Part shown: positions 47,228 to 55,644 of the stretch, piece by piece
Numbering within the stretch: position 1 is the stretch's first letter
How the letters are laid out: every line of letters starts with the position of its first letter
The notes under the pieces: model-generated
Told to the model about the DNA's origin: nothing
The model's database searches: none
Seen by the model: only the letters and a program-made list of their open reading frames with translations
Position numbers and translations under genes: made by a program
Origin: Chelatococcus albus
Lineage (GTDB): Bacteria > Pseudomonadota > Alphaproteobacteria > Rhizobiales > Beijerinckiaceae
NCBI RefSeq assembly: GCF_030067675.1
Contig: NZ_JASJEV010000008.1
Span: 62,001 to 126,000, forward strand
DNA: 64,000 nucleotides
Reading direction: 5' to 3'

Positions 47228-47755
47228 TCAGCCGATCCGAATCTTGCTGTCGTTCAGGAAGGCGTAGGGCGGGATCGGCAGGTTGGTCGGCGCCGGCCCC
47301 TGGCGGATGCGCCCCGAGGTGTCGAACACGGAACCGTGGCAGGGGCAGAGCCAGCCGTCATAGGCCCCCTGGTTGCCGAGCGGCACGCAGCCGAGGTGGG
47401 TGCAGTTGCCATAGACCACGAGCCACTGGGCGTGGCCGTCCTTCACGCGCGCCGAGTCGGGCTGGGGATCGGGCAGCGAGGCGACGTCGACCTTCTCGGC
47501 CTCCTCGATCTCCTTCTTCGTCCGGTGGCGGACGAAGATGAGCTTGCCGCGCCAGAAGAGCTTGACGATCTGCCCCTCGGCGATCGGCGACAGGTCCACC
47601 TCGACCGGAGCGCCGGCCGCGATGGTCTGCGCGTCGGGGTTCATCTGATTGATGAAGGGCCAGGCGACGGCGGCGACGCCGACGGCCCCGACGGCGCCGG
47701 TCGCGATGAACAGGAAATCTCGCCGGGTCGGCTCGGCGGTAGCGATCTCAGCCAC
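47228..47755 (-). CDS. petA: Rieske iron-sulfur subunit of the bc1 complex
   Basis: The 175-residue product starts at a GTG with GGGGAG five bases ahead. It has a twin-arginine-like TRRDFLF followed by a membrane anchor ([14 protein letters not shown]), and the cluster motifs CTHLGC and CPCHGS near residues 120 and 140 that hold the 2Fe-2S centre. Known role: electron transfer from quinol to cytochrome c1. First gene of petABC, with its promoter presumably in 47756-47850. Confidence 0.97.
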   Translation of the reverse strand: MAEIATAEPTRRDFLFIATGAVGAVGVAAVAWPFINQMNPDAQTIAAGAPVEVDLSPIAEGQIVKLFWRGKLIFVRHRTKKEIEEAEKVDVASLPDPQPDSARVKDGHAQWLVVYGNCTHLGCVPLGNQGAYDGWLCPCHGSVFDTSGRIRQGPAPTNLPIPPYAFLNDSKIRIG

Positions 47756-47852
47756 GTTGGCTCCCCAGTCTTTCGAACCCAAGGCCTTGATATCCAAGAA
47801 CCTTCCTGAAACCCAAGGCGCTACGACCCGGGCCCCGCGCGCTCGCTGCCGT

Positions 47853-47874
47853 GAAAAACGCCCCGGGCGGGGCG
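47853..47874 (-). terminator. Terminator of the ABC exporter gene
   Basis: CGCCCCG (47859-47865) and CGGGGCG (47868-47874) form a GC stem; on the minus strand TTTTTCAC follows. It ends transcription from the exporter gene before the petABC promoter region. Confidence 0.75.
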
Positions 47875-47969
47875 AGAGGCGGGCCGGCGCGACGCACGAT
47901 CGGCGCAACAAGCACAGCGGCGCGCAAGGCCGCAATGCGACCCGGCGTCGCCGCGCGGCGGCTCTTTGG

Positions 47970-47987
47970 CATGGTTCCAGAACCATG
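47970..47987. repeat. Perfect 8-bp inverted repeat downstream of the exporter gene
   Basis: CATGGTTC (47970-47977) and GAACCATG (47980-47987) are separated by CA. It lies between the exporter stop and its terminator. It could be an mRNA hairpin or a protein site for an unknown regulator. The whole gap 47756-48065 has no gene. Confidence 0.45.
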
Positions 47988-48065
47988 TCCATAGGCCGAT
48001 CGCCGGCCGGGCGCGCCCGCCCGGCCGGCCCGCAACCGGCGTCTGACGGCCTCGGACGCGGCTCG

Positions 48066-49967
48066 TCAGCGGGTGAGAGCCCCGGCGCGGATGTCCCGCG
48101 CCACGCCCGGCTCCGCCTCGCCCAGGAAACCGCCGGACTGGCGCTGCCACAGGCGGGCATAGAGGCTGCCGGCGGCCACGAGCTCGGCGTGGGTCCCCTG
48201 CTCGACGATGCGCCCCTTGTCCATGACGACGAGGCGGTCGAGCGCAGCGATCGTCGACAGGCGATGGGCGATGGCGATCACCGTCTTGCCGGCCATCAGG
48301 CGGCCGAGCTGCTCCTGGATCGCCGCCTCCGCCTCCGAGTCGAGCGCCGAGGTCGCCTCGTCGAGGATGAGGATCGGCGCGTCCTTCAAGAGCACACGGG
48401 CGATGGCGATGCGCTGGCGCTGACCGCCGGAGAGCTTCACGCCGCGCTCGCCCACCTGCGAATCATAGCCGCGTCGGCCGCGATGATCCTCGAGGCCGAG
48501 GATGAAGCCGTGGGCGGCAGCGAGCCCGGCCGCCCGGGCGATGTCCTCCTCCGTGGCATCCGATCGTCCGTAGCGGATGTTGTCACGGATGGAGCGGTGC
48601 AGGAGCGAGGTGTCCTGCGTCACCACCGCGATCTGCGAGCGCAGCGAATCCTGCGTCACCTGGGCGATGTCCTGCCCGTCGACGAGGATGCGGCCCTGCT
48701 CGAGGTCGTAGAGGCGCAGAAGGAGGTTGACGAGCGTGGACTTGCCGGCGCCGCTCGGCCCGACGAGGCCGATCTTCTCGCCGGGCCGGACCACGAGGTC
48801 GAGCCCCGCGATGACCGAGGACTGCTTGCCGTAGTGGAAGCCCACCTTCTCGAAGCGGATCTCGCCCCTGCACACGACGAGGGGCCGCGCGTTCGGCGCA
48901 TCGACGACGCCGTGCGGATGCACGATCGTCTCCATGCTTTCCTGCACCACGCCGATGTTTTCGAACACGTCACGCACCACGTGCATCACCCAGCCGGACA
49001 TGGCGGTGATGCGCAGGACGAGGCCGAGTGCCGCGGCGATCGCGCCCGTGCTCATCTCGCCGCGCGACCAGAGCAGGATCGCGACGCCCACAGATACGAC
49101 GAAGAGGGCCGCATTCAGCGTGGAGAGCGTGACGGCCACGCCCGTCATCAGCCGCATCTGCCTCAGGTAGCTCGCCGTATGCTCGGCAATCGCGCCGTGC
49201 ACGGCCGAACGCTCGGCGTCCTGCCGGGCGAAGAGCTTGACGGTCAGGATGTTCGTATAGGTGTCGACGATGCGGCCGACGAGCGTCGAGCGGCGCTCGG
49301 CCACCGCCTCGGCGCGCACCTGCGCCCGCGGCACGAAATAGGCGAGGAGCGCGACGTAGAGCGCAAGCCACACGACCACGGGCAGGGCCATGAGGATGTC
49401 CGTCGAGCCGAAGATGGCGATCGCGGTGGCGGCATAGACGAAGACGAACCAGAGGTTGTCGACGATGCCGAGCGCGATGTCGCGCACCGCCGGCCCCACC
49501 TGCACGATGCGGTTGGCGAGACGCCCGGCGAAATCGCCCTGGAAGTAGGAGAGCGAATGGCCGAGCGTGTAGAGATGGGTGCGCCAGCGGATCTGGTTGG
49601 TCAGGCACGGCGAGAAGATCTGGTTGACGCAGACTTCATTGAGGCCGTGCAGGAGCGGCAGGCCGACGACGAGCAGGAGCGCGCCGCCCACGAGCATGGT
49701 GAGGTTGTCGCGTGCGAAGTGCTCCGGCGAGGCCGCGGAGAGCTGGTCCACCAGCCAGCCGACGATGAGCATCAGGCCGGATTCGGCGAGCGCGATGGCG
49801 AGGGAGCTCAGGAGGATGAGCACGAGCCAAGCGCGCGCCGGCTTCAGATAGTGCCAGACGAAGCGCAGCACGCTGCGCGGCGGTGTCAGCCGGTCGTCGA
49901 AAGGGGTGAAGACGTCTATGCGACGCTCGGCAGGACTCAACAGACGGTCGATCACGTGCGAAAGCAC
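48066..49967 (-). CDS. ABC exporter, fused membrane and ATPase domains
   Basis: This 633-residue half-transporter has a type I exporter membrane domain with six helices (residues about 45-350) and a nucleotide-binding domain with Walker A GPSGAGKST near residue 409, Q-loop VTQDTSL, signature LSGGQRQRIAIAR and Walker B ILILDEATSALDSEAE. It acts as a dimer; the N-terminal cytosolic arm is about 45 residues. It resembles MsbA- and multidrug-type exporters of alphaproteobacteria; cargo unknown. It starts at a GTG with GAGGAA ahead. Confidence 0.92.
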   Translation of the reverse strand: MLSHVIDRLLSPAERRIDVFTPFDDRLTPPRSVLRFVWHYLKPARAWLVLILLSSLAIALAESGLMLIVGWLVDQLSAASPEHFARDNLTMLVGGALLLVVGLPLLHGLNEVCVNQIFSPCLTNQIRWRTHLYTLGHSLSYFQGDFAGRLANRIVQVGPAVRDIALGIVDNLWFVFVYAATAIAIFGSTDILMALPVVVWLALYVALLAYFVPRAQVRAEAVAERRSTLVGRIVDTYTNILTVKLFARQDAERSAVHGAIAEHTASYLRQMRLMTGVAVTLSTLNAALFVVSVGVAILLWSRGEMSTGAIAAALGLVLRITAMSGWVMHVVRDVFENIGVVQESMETIVHPHGVVDAPNARPLVVCRGEIRFEKVGFHYGKQSSVIAGLDLVVRPGEKIGLVGPSGAGKSTLVNLLLRLYDLEQGRILVDGQDIAQVTQDSLRSQIAVVTQDTSLLHRSIRDNIRYGRSDATEEDIARAAGLAAAHGFILGLEDHRGRRGYDSQVGERGVKLSGGQRQRIAIARVLLKDAPILILDEATSALDSEAEAAIQEQLGRLMAGKTVIAIAHRLSTIAALDRLVVMDKGRIVEQGTHAELVAAGSLYARLWQRQSGGFLGEAEPGVARDIRAGALTR

Positions 49968-50089
49968 GGCAAATTCCTCGAGTTATGGCCTCACGACATG
50001 ACCTGGGCCAGCAATGCCGCATGCCGCGGCGGCGCCCGATCCGGAACGAATCGATGAAGCCTGCCAGAATCGGAACGAATTCGGACGAA

Positions 50090-50575
50090 ATGAAGATGGG
50101 AAGCCCGGCCGAGTTGCTCCATCTTGCGCTTTTCCAGCCCGACATCCCGCAGAATGCGGGCACGATGCTGCGCCTGTGTGCCTGTCTCGGCATCGCCGCC
50201 GAGATCATCGAGCCGGCGGGCTTTCCAGTCTCCGATCGGGCCTTCAGGCGCGCGGGAATGGACTACCTGGATGACGTGAAGATTACGCGCCACGCCTCCT
50301 GGCGCGCCTTCGACGGCTGGCGCCGGCAGGCCGGCCGGCGCCTGGTGCTCGCAACGACGAAGGCCACCCTGCCCTACACGCACTTTCGCTTCGCACCCGG
50401 CGACGTGATCCTCATGGGCCGCGAGTCGGCAGGCGTCCCCGATGAAGTCCACGCCGCGGCCGACGCGCGCATCCACGTGCCCATGCGGCCGGGCCTGCGC
50501 TCCCTCAACGTGGCGGTCTCAGCCGCCATGATCCTCGGCGAGGCGCTCAGGCAGACGGACGGGTTTCCGGCCTGA
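50090..50575 (+). CDS. trmL: tRNA (cytidine(34)-2'-O)-methyltransferase
   Basis: The 161-residue SPOUT enzyme has the motif 1 LALFQPDIPQNAGTMLRLCACLG near residues 12-34 (in parts), MDYLDDVKITRH, motif 2 FAPGDVILMGRESAGVPDEVH, and motif 3 IPMRPGLRSLNVAVSAAMILGEALRQ (as IHVPMRPG and LNVAVSAA) that forms the knot. It modifies the wobble base of tRNA-Leu. Starts at 50054 and 50096 are also possible; 50054 has GGAA eight bases ahead. It diverges from the exporter gene. Confidence 0.95.
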   Translation: MKMGSPAELLHLALFQPDIPQNAGTMLRLCACLGIAAEIIEPAGFPVSDRAFRRAGMDYLDDVKITRHASWRAFDGWRRQAGRRLVLATTKATLPYTHFRFAPGDVILMGRESAGVPDEVHAAADARIHVPMRPGLRSLNVAVSAAMILGEALRQTDGFPA

Positions 50576-50701
50576 GCCCCTCGGGGCACCGCCATCCGCG
50601 CGCCAATCTGCCGCCCTTGCGGCAGCGGGCGGTGCCTTGCCCGCACCGGGGCGAACCCCGTAAGCCTCGGCGCGATCGCAACCGGACCAGGATGCAGCCC
50701 C

Positions 50702-51598
50702 GTGACCGAGCCCGCTGACCTCCCCCGCTGGAAGACAGACGCGCGCGAGTGGTTCGAGACCCTGCGCGACCGTATCTGCGCCGCCTTCGAGACGCTCGAG
50801 GACGAGGCGCCGGGCCCCTTCTTCCCCGGTGCGGAGAGTCCGGGGCGCTTCGAGCGCAGGCCCTGGCAGCGCACCGACCACACGGGCGCGCCCGGCGGCG
50901 GGGGCGTCATGGGTGTCATGCGCGGCCGCGTCTTCGAGAAGGTGGGCGTGCACGTCTCCACCGTCTTCGGCGAGTTCGCCCCCGAATTCCGCGGCCAGAT
51001 CCCCGGCTCGGACGCCGATCCGCGCTTCTGGGCCTCGGGCATCTCGCTCATCGCCCATCCGTGGAACCCGCACGTGCCGACCGTGCATATGAACACGCGC
51101 TTCGTCGTGACGACGAAGCCCTGGTTCGGCGGCGGGGCGGACCTCACCCCCATGCTTGAGCGGCGCCGCAGCCAGGACGACCCCGACGCCAGGACCTTCC
51201 ACGCCGCCATGCACGCCGCCTGCGCCGCGCACGAGGCGGTCGCGCCCTACGACCGCTACAAGGCGTGGTGCGACGAGTATTTCTTCCTGAAGCACCGCAA
51301 CGAGCCGCGCGGCATCGGCGGCATCTTCTACGACTATCACTGGTCGAACGACTTCGCCGCCGACCTCGCCTTCACGAAGAGCGTGGGCGAGGCCTTCCTC
51401 GACGCCTATCCGCGCATCGTGCGCGCCAACTTCGCCACCCCCTGGACGGAGGCCGAGCGCGAGGAGCAGCAGATCCGCCGCGGGCGCTACGTGGAGTTCA
51501 ACCTCCTTTACGACCGCGGCACCATCTTCGGGCTCAAGACGGGCGGCAACGTCGAATCGATCCTCTCGTCCCTGCCGCCGACCGTGCGCTGGCCGTAG
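50702..51598 (+). CDS. hemF: Oxygen-dependent coproporphyrinogen III oxidase
   Basis: The 298-residue enzyme shows [28 protein letters not shown], in parts, near residues 64-90, [21 protein letters not shown] ([13 protein letters not shown] with the conserved histidines), [10 protein letters not shown], and GIGGIFYDY. Known reaction: oxidative decarboxylation of coproporphyrinogen III to protoporphyrinogen IX with O2. It starts at a GTG and supports an aerobic haem supply for petB and petC. It is stand-alone. Confidence 0.97.
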   Translation: MTEPADLPRWKTDAREWFETLRDRICAAFETLEDEAPGPFFPGAESPGRFERRPWQRTDHTGAPGGGGVMGVMRGRVFEKVGVHVSTVFGEFAPEFRGQIPGSDADPRFWASGISLIAHPWNPHVPTVHMNTRFVVTTKPWFGGGADLTPMLERRRSQDDPDARTFHAAMHAACAAHEAVAPYDRYKAWCDEYFFLKHRNEPRGIGGIFYDYHWSNDFAADLAFTKSVGEAFLDAYPRIVRANFATPWTEAEREEQQIRRGRYVEFNLLYDRGTIFGLKTGGNVESILSSLPPTVRWP

Positions 51599-51711
51599 GC
51601 CACCTGGCGGGCGGAAGCCTTAGCCGGCGCTCATCACGCCTGTCACAACCGGCTGCTAATCCTCCTCGCGCTTGCCCGCGCGGTTGCGGGCCACAGCCTG
51701 AGGAGGACGAG

Positions 51712-51954
51712 ATGAGCTTCGAGATCGGCGATGTCGTCATGCTCAAGTCCGGCGGTCCGACCCTGACCGTGGCGGAGATCGCGATCGGGGGCGTCTCCTG
51801 CGTCTGGTACGCGGAAGACGAGGACAACTTCCGCACCGCCGTCCTTCCGGCGGCCTGCCTGATCGGCGTTGCGCAGGACGACCTCGATGACGAGGACCAT
51901 GAGGCGGAGAAAAAAGAGGAAGAAGAGGACGAGGAACTGCGCCGGGTCGGCTGA
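51712..51954 (+). CDS. DUF2158/YodC-like small protein
   Basis: The 80-residue protein starts MSFEIGDVVMLKSGGPTLTV, the DUF2158 signature, and has VSCVWYAEDEDNFRTAVLPAACL in the middle (in parts). The tail is a very acidic, lysine-containing stretch (EKKEEEEDEE). AGGAGG at 51700-51705 fixes the start. Function unknown; relatives bind zinc or metals according to the cysteine and histidine positions. Confidence 0.85.
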   Translation: MSFEIGDVVMLKSGGPTLTVAEIAIGGVSCVWYAEDEDNFRTAVLPAACLIGVAQDDLDDEDHEAEKKEEEEDEELRRVG

Positions 51955-52068
51955 GCGCCGAGAAACAAGGGGTCGCGGGCGCAATGCCCGTCACGCCCGA
52001 AGATGTGCGATCCCTAGGACAAGCGCCCCTTTCCGGTCTCGCCGGATCGCCCACACGTCTTCCTTCTC

Positions 52069-52146
52069 ATGGCCGGGCCTGCCCCGGCCATTCCTGTCGG
52101 TCAGGAGCGACGCCCTTCCGATCGAGATCCCCGGGGACAGGCCCGG
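52069..52146. repeat. GC-rich inverted-repeat element
   Basis: ATGGCCGGG-cctgc-CCCGGCCAT (52069-52091) is a 9-bp perfect hairpin. The segment CCGGGCCTGCCCCGG inside it is mirrored by CCGGGGACAGGCCCGG at 52131-52146, so a larger fold is possible. Elements of this kind are frequent between genes in alphaproteobacteria. No gene is visible in 51955-52254. Confidence 0.5.
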
Positions 52147-52254
52147 GAAGACGACGAGCGAAGGTGGTTGTGCGGCCGATTGCGCCGATCAGGTCGAAGG
52201 CCGGCGGGATCATGGGGCCATGTATCGTTGCCGTTCCGGCTCCGGGGACGGCCT

Positions 52255-52524
52255 CTAATCGGCGCTCGGCAGGCGGCGCATGGTGAACTCGATGAGGCCG
52301 TCGTCGCGCTCTCGCCAGCTCTCCACCTCGGTCATGTACGCGGCCTTGGGAAAGCGCGCGAACCACTCGCGCGCCTTTTCCCGTGCCTCCTCGCGCGGCA
52401 GGGTGAAGGTCTCGCGGCGCCACAGGGCACCGGTCTCGCCCTCTCGCCGCCGGGCCGCGGCGGCGTCGCGGCGGGCGGCGAGCCGCCTTGCGAGGTCGAT
52501 CGGGCGATGCGGGGCGCGGGACAT
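52255..52524 (-). CDS. Small basic protein of unknown function
   Basis: The 89-residue product has an Arg/Ala-rich N-terminal half (LARRLAARRDAAAARRREG) and a C-terminal part (FTLPREEAREKAREWFARFP, AYMTEVESWRERDDG). The tail resembles small conserved proteins of Rhizobiales without known role. The ATG at 52524 follows GGGGGCAGATGCC. It is on the same strand as cca but 102 bases downstream of it. A real gene is likely, not certain. Confidence 0.55.
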   Translation of the reverse strand: MSRAPHRPIDLARRLAARRDAAAARRREGETGALWRRETFTLPREEAREKAREWFARFPKAAYMTEVESWRERDDGLIEFTMRRLPSAD

Positions 52525-52626
52525 GGCATCTGCCCCCGAAACGATTGAATGCCCGCCAACTGTAGCTTCCCGCCGGGGCCGATGCGAGTCGTGCGCTGCG
52601 GGGGAAGACGGCCGCACGGGCGGGCG

Positions 52627-53907
52627 TCAGCCCGCCGCCTTGTGCCCCGTCTTGCCCGTCACGGCCGCGATCGCCTCGGCCAGGATGCCAGCCAGCACTG
52701 CCCGATCCCGCGGGCAGTCGGCGTCGAGCCAGCGGGCTTCGGCTTCGGCGAGGATGCGGCCGACGCGCGGTCCCTTCGGCACCCCGGTCGCCACGACGTC
52801 TGCTCCGCCGAGCGGAAAGACCGGTGGAGCCTCCGCGCCCTGCCGGAAGCGGGCTAGCAGGGCGCTCCCTTCCGGCGTGAGCCGCGGAAGCGGCTCTCCG
52901 TCGAGGATCGCAAGCGTGTCGGACAGGGCCAGCAGGCCGTGACCGACGGCGAGACGGCGCACCGCCCGCGCGTCGAGCGCCTCGCCGCTCCCGTGCAGGT
53001 GCGGCAGCAGGCGGCCGATCGCCGCGAGGCGCCGATACTCCGCGTTCGAGAGGCGCAGCCGCTCCTTGAGGGCCTCCGCATTCTCTGCCGTGCGCACCGC
53101 GAGCGCCGCGAGGCGCAGCAAGGGGTCGCGCGCGGAGCCCGCCCGCGCCTCGGCCTCGGCGACGCGGGCGAGGCGCCCCAGTTCGCCGACGTCACCGAGG
53201 ATGCGCTGCAGGAGGCCGGCGTCGGCAAGCGCCGCGACCGTCTCGACCGCCCGCCGTGCCGCGATGAGCTTCAGGAGTTCCGTCCGCACGCGCTCGCGCG
53301 ACAGCTGGTCGAGGCCATCCCGCTCGCGCACCGTCGCGGCGAGACCCTCGGGGTCGAGCGGGCCCTTGGCATAGTCGGCGTGGAAGCGGAAGAAGCGCAG
53401 GATGCGCAAGTAATCCTCGCGGATGCGTGCGGCGGCATCGCCGATGAAGCGCACGCGCCCGGCCGCAAGGTCGGCCAAGCCGCCGACCGGATCGTGAATC
53501 CGCCCCTCGCGGTCCGCATAGAGGGCGTTCATGGTGAAGTCGCGCCGGCGTGCGTCGGCCGCGAAGTCGCGCCCGTATTCGACGCGGGCGCGGCGCCCGT
53601 CCGTCTCAACGTCCACGCGCAGGGTCGTCACCTCGAAAGGCGTGCCCTCGACGAGGACGGTGACGGTACCGTGGTCGACGCCCGTCGGCACCGTCTTGAA
53701 GCCAGCGCTCCGCGCCCGTCGCACGACCTCCTGCGGCAGGGCGGTGGTAGCGCAGTCGACATCGCTCACCGGGCGATCAATGAGGGCATTGCGCACGGCG
53801 CCGCCGACCACCCGCACCTCCTCGCCCTCGCCGTCGAGCACGGCGAGCAGCCTCGCGAGGGCAGGACGCGCGACCAGCGCGCGGACACGATCCTCCGCCA
53901 GGGTCAT
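52627..53907 (-). CDS. cca: CCA tRNA nucleotidyltransferase / poly(A) polymerase family
   Basis: This 426-residue class II nucleotidyltransferase has VRVVGGAVRNALIDRPVSDVDCAT near residues 34-56, in which DVDCAT gives the metal Asp pair. RRDFTMNALYADREGRIHDPVGG near 123-145 and ARIREDYLRILRFFRFHADYA near 165-185 follow (key parts RRDFTMNAL and DYLRILRFFRFHA). The rest is helical. Known role: adding CCA to tRNA 3' ends. Its ATG overlaps the preceding stop by four bases. Confidence 0.93.
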   Translation of the reverse strand: MTLAEDRVRALVARPALARLLAVLDGEGEEVRVVGGAVRNALIDRPVSDVDCATTALPQEVVRRARSAGFKTVPTGVDHGTVTVLVEGTPFEVTTLRVDVETDGRRARVEYGRDFAADARRRDFTMNALYADREGRIHDPVGGLADLAAGRVRFIGDAAARIREDYLRILRFFRFHADYAKGPLDPEGLAATVRERDGLDQLSRERVRTELLKLIAARRAVETVAALADAGLLQRILGDVGELGRLARVAEAEARAGSARDPLLRLAALAVRTAENAEALKERLRLSNAEYRRLAAIGRLLPHLHGSGEALDARAVRRLAVGHGLLALSDTLAILDGEPLPRLTPEGSALLARFRQGAEAPPVFPLGGADVVATGVPKGPRVGRILAEAEARWLDADCPRDRAVLAGILAEAIAAVTGKTGHKAAG

Positions 53908-54161
53908 TTGAACTGCCCGGGAACGAGCTTCCCGTTTTCGAGATGCGGCGGCACATAGGCACCGGTGCGGCGCTCGGCGACGAGTCCGGTATAGACGAGC
54001 CCGGCTATCACGACGAGAAGGCCGGCGATCGCGAGCCACGGCACCTGCCCGTTCCAATGCGCCTTGGCGAAGGGATTGCGCCGGCGCAGGACGAGGTAGA
54101 GGGCGAAGATCACGAAAGGCGCCAGGAACAGCACCAGTTCCTCGAACAGCGCCCGCGTCAT
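53904..54161 (-). CDS. DUF6111-family small membrane protein
   Basis: The 85-residue protein has two membrane segments (residues 8-25 and 43-62) separated by a basic loop (LRRRNPFAKAHWNG), and a tail with GAYVPPHLENGKLVPGQF. This is the DUF6111 pattern. It is locked between NUDIX and cca by two four-base ATGA overlaps, so all three are made together. Function unknown. Confidence 0.85.
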   Translation of the reverse strand: MTRALFEELVLFLAPFVIFALYLVLRRRNPFAKAHWNGQVPWLAIAGLLVVIAGLVYTGLVAERRTGAYVPPHLENGKLVPGQFK

Positions 54162-54805
54162 GGCCCAAAGAGCCTTTCGTAGAGATTCCGGATGATGCCG
54201 GCCGTCACGCCCCATATATAGCGATCGCCGTAGGGCATTGCATAATAGTGGCGCAGCGTGCCCTGCCATTCGCGCGCGTGGCGCTGGTGATTGGCGGTGT
54301 CCATGAGGAAGCCGAGAGGCACCTCGAAGGTGTCGTCCACCTCATGCCGGTTGAGCGTGAGGTGAAAACCGGGATCGACGAGGCCGACGATCGGCACGAT
54401 GCGGAAGCCCGTGCGCGACAGGTAGGTGTCGAGATAGCCGAGCGGACGGACGAAGCGGCGCTCGAGGCCGATCTCCTCCTCGGCCTCGCGCAGCGCCGTC
54501 GCGAGCGGCGAGGCGTCGCCCGCGTCCATCTTCCCGCCCGGAAAGGCGATTTGCGCCGAATGCTGGCGCAGGGCGGCCGAGCGCACGGTGAGCAGGATGC
54601 TCACCTCCGGCTCGCGGGCCACGATGGGCACGAGCACGGCCGCTGGCGTGAGGCGGTCGTCCGGCGGCGCTGGCCAGGGCTCGGTCTGCAGATCGTGGTC
54701 GCCGCGCGCACGCGGGTCGGGCGCGCCGATGTGCGGTGCCTCGCGGCGCAGCCGCGCCACGGCGCGGTCGACCAGGCCCTCGCGGTCGAGAACGTCCGCG
54801 TTCAT
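54158..54805 (-). CDS. NUDIX hydrolase, CoA pyrophosphatase-like
   Basis: The 215-residue enzyme carries the nudix box GGKMDAGDASPLATALREAEEEIGL, by its key residues GG-x-REAEEEIG-L near residues 91-115. The upstream LRQHSAQIAFPGG is typical of the CoA-pyrophosphatase (NudL) group, and a hydrophobic C-terminal region follows. Likely reaction: CoA to phosphopantetheine and 3',5'-ADP. It overlaps the DUF1285 gene by four bases. Confidence 0.9.
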   Translation of the reverse strand: MNADVLDREGLVDRAVARLRREAPHIGAPDPRARGDHDLQTEPWPAPPDDRLTPAAVLVPIVAREPEVSILLTVRSAALRQHSAQIAFPGGKMDAGDASPLATALREAEEEIGLERRFVRPLGYLDTYLSRTGFRIVPIVGLVDPGFHLTLNRHEVDDTFEVPLGFLMDTANHQRHAREWQGTLRHYYAMPYGDRYIWGVTAGIIRNLYERLFGP

Positions 54806-55431
54806 TCGCTCACCTCGCTCGCGGGCGCCATGACGAAGAAGGCATCACCGCTCGCGACGCCGAACTGGTTCGCCCCTCCCATCATCCGCTCCTCGCCGAG
54901 TGCCACGAGGTCGTGGGTGAGCGCCCGCGTGAGGCGGGCCCAGAGGCCGCCGCGCACGTGCACGTAGGGCATCAATCCCCCGTCCTCCGCCGTGGCAAAG
55001 CGCAGGGGATGATCGCTTCCGGCTGCGACCACGTCGTCGACGTTGGTGCGGAAATGCAGCGTGCGCGCACCGCCTGCCTCGGTCACGGCCATCTCGACGG
55101 CGAGGAAGGGCACGTCCGCCACGTGAATGCCGACGCATTCCACCGGCGTTACCAGCACGTATCGCTCCGGGTCCTTGCGCAGGATGGAGGCGAAGAGCTT
55201 GACGAGCGCCGGCCGGCGGATCGGCGTGCCGCTGTAGAACCAGGTACCGTCGGCGGCGACCCTCATGTCGATGTCGCCGCAATAGGGTGGATTCCAGCGC
55301 TCGACCGGCCGCGGCGTCGCCGGGCCGCCGGCGGTCCCGCCGAGCGAGGCGAAGAGCCGCTCGAGCCCGGGCGGGGAAGCGTCTGCCGTCGCGCGCCCCG
55401 CCGCCCTGCTTCCGTCCGCGCCGTGCTGCAT
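54802..55431 (-). CDS. DUF1285-family protein
   Basis: The protein of 209 residues has CGDIDMRVAADGTWFYSGTPI (in parts), RPALVKLFASILRKDPERYVLVTPVE and VADVPFLAVEM, all DUF1285 features. The structure-solved relatives are beta-rich with a possible ligand pocket; the biological role is unknown. The start is uncertain between ATG 55431 and GTG 55449. It heads the set DUF1285-nudix-DUF6111-cca and is divergent from moxR. Confidence 0.88.
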   Translation of the reverse strand: MQHGADGSRAAGRATADASPPGLERLFASLGGTAGGPATPRPVERWNPPYCGDIDMRVAADGTWFYSGTPIRRPALVKLFASILRKDPERYVLVTPVECVGIHVADVPFLAVEMAVTEAGGARTLHFRTNVDDVVAAGSDHPLRFATAEDGGLMPYVHVRGGLWARLTRALTHDLVALGEERMMGGANQFGVASGDAFFVMAPASEVSE

Positions 55432-55644
55432 CCTGCGCTCGCGCCCCACGCTCCTGCGGCGATCCGCCTCTGCCCAATGCCCGATTCGGCACCGCCCGCC
55501 GTGATCTAGTTATGCCCCGGCGACATGGAAAGGCGAGCGGCCGCCCGCGGCCTTGCGGATTCTCGCGGCTTCTTGCAGCCGTTGGCCTTGATGAAGACAT
55601 AGGACCATAGGCACACTGACGCAGGGGCGGAAGGAGAGTCGCGC

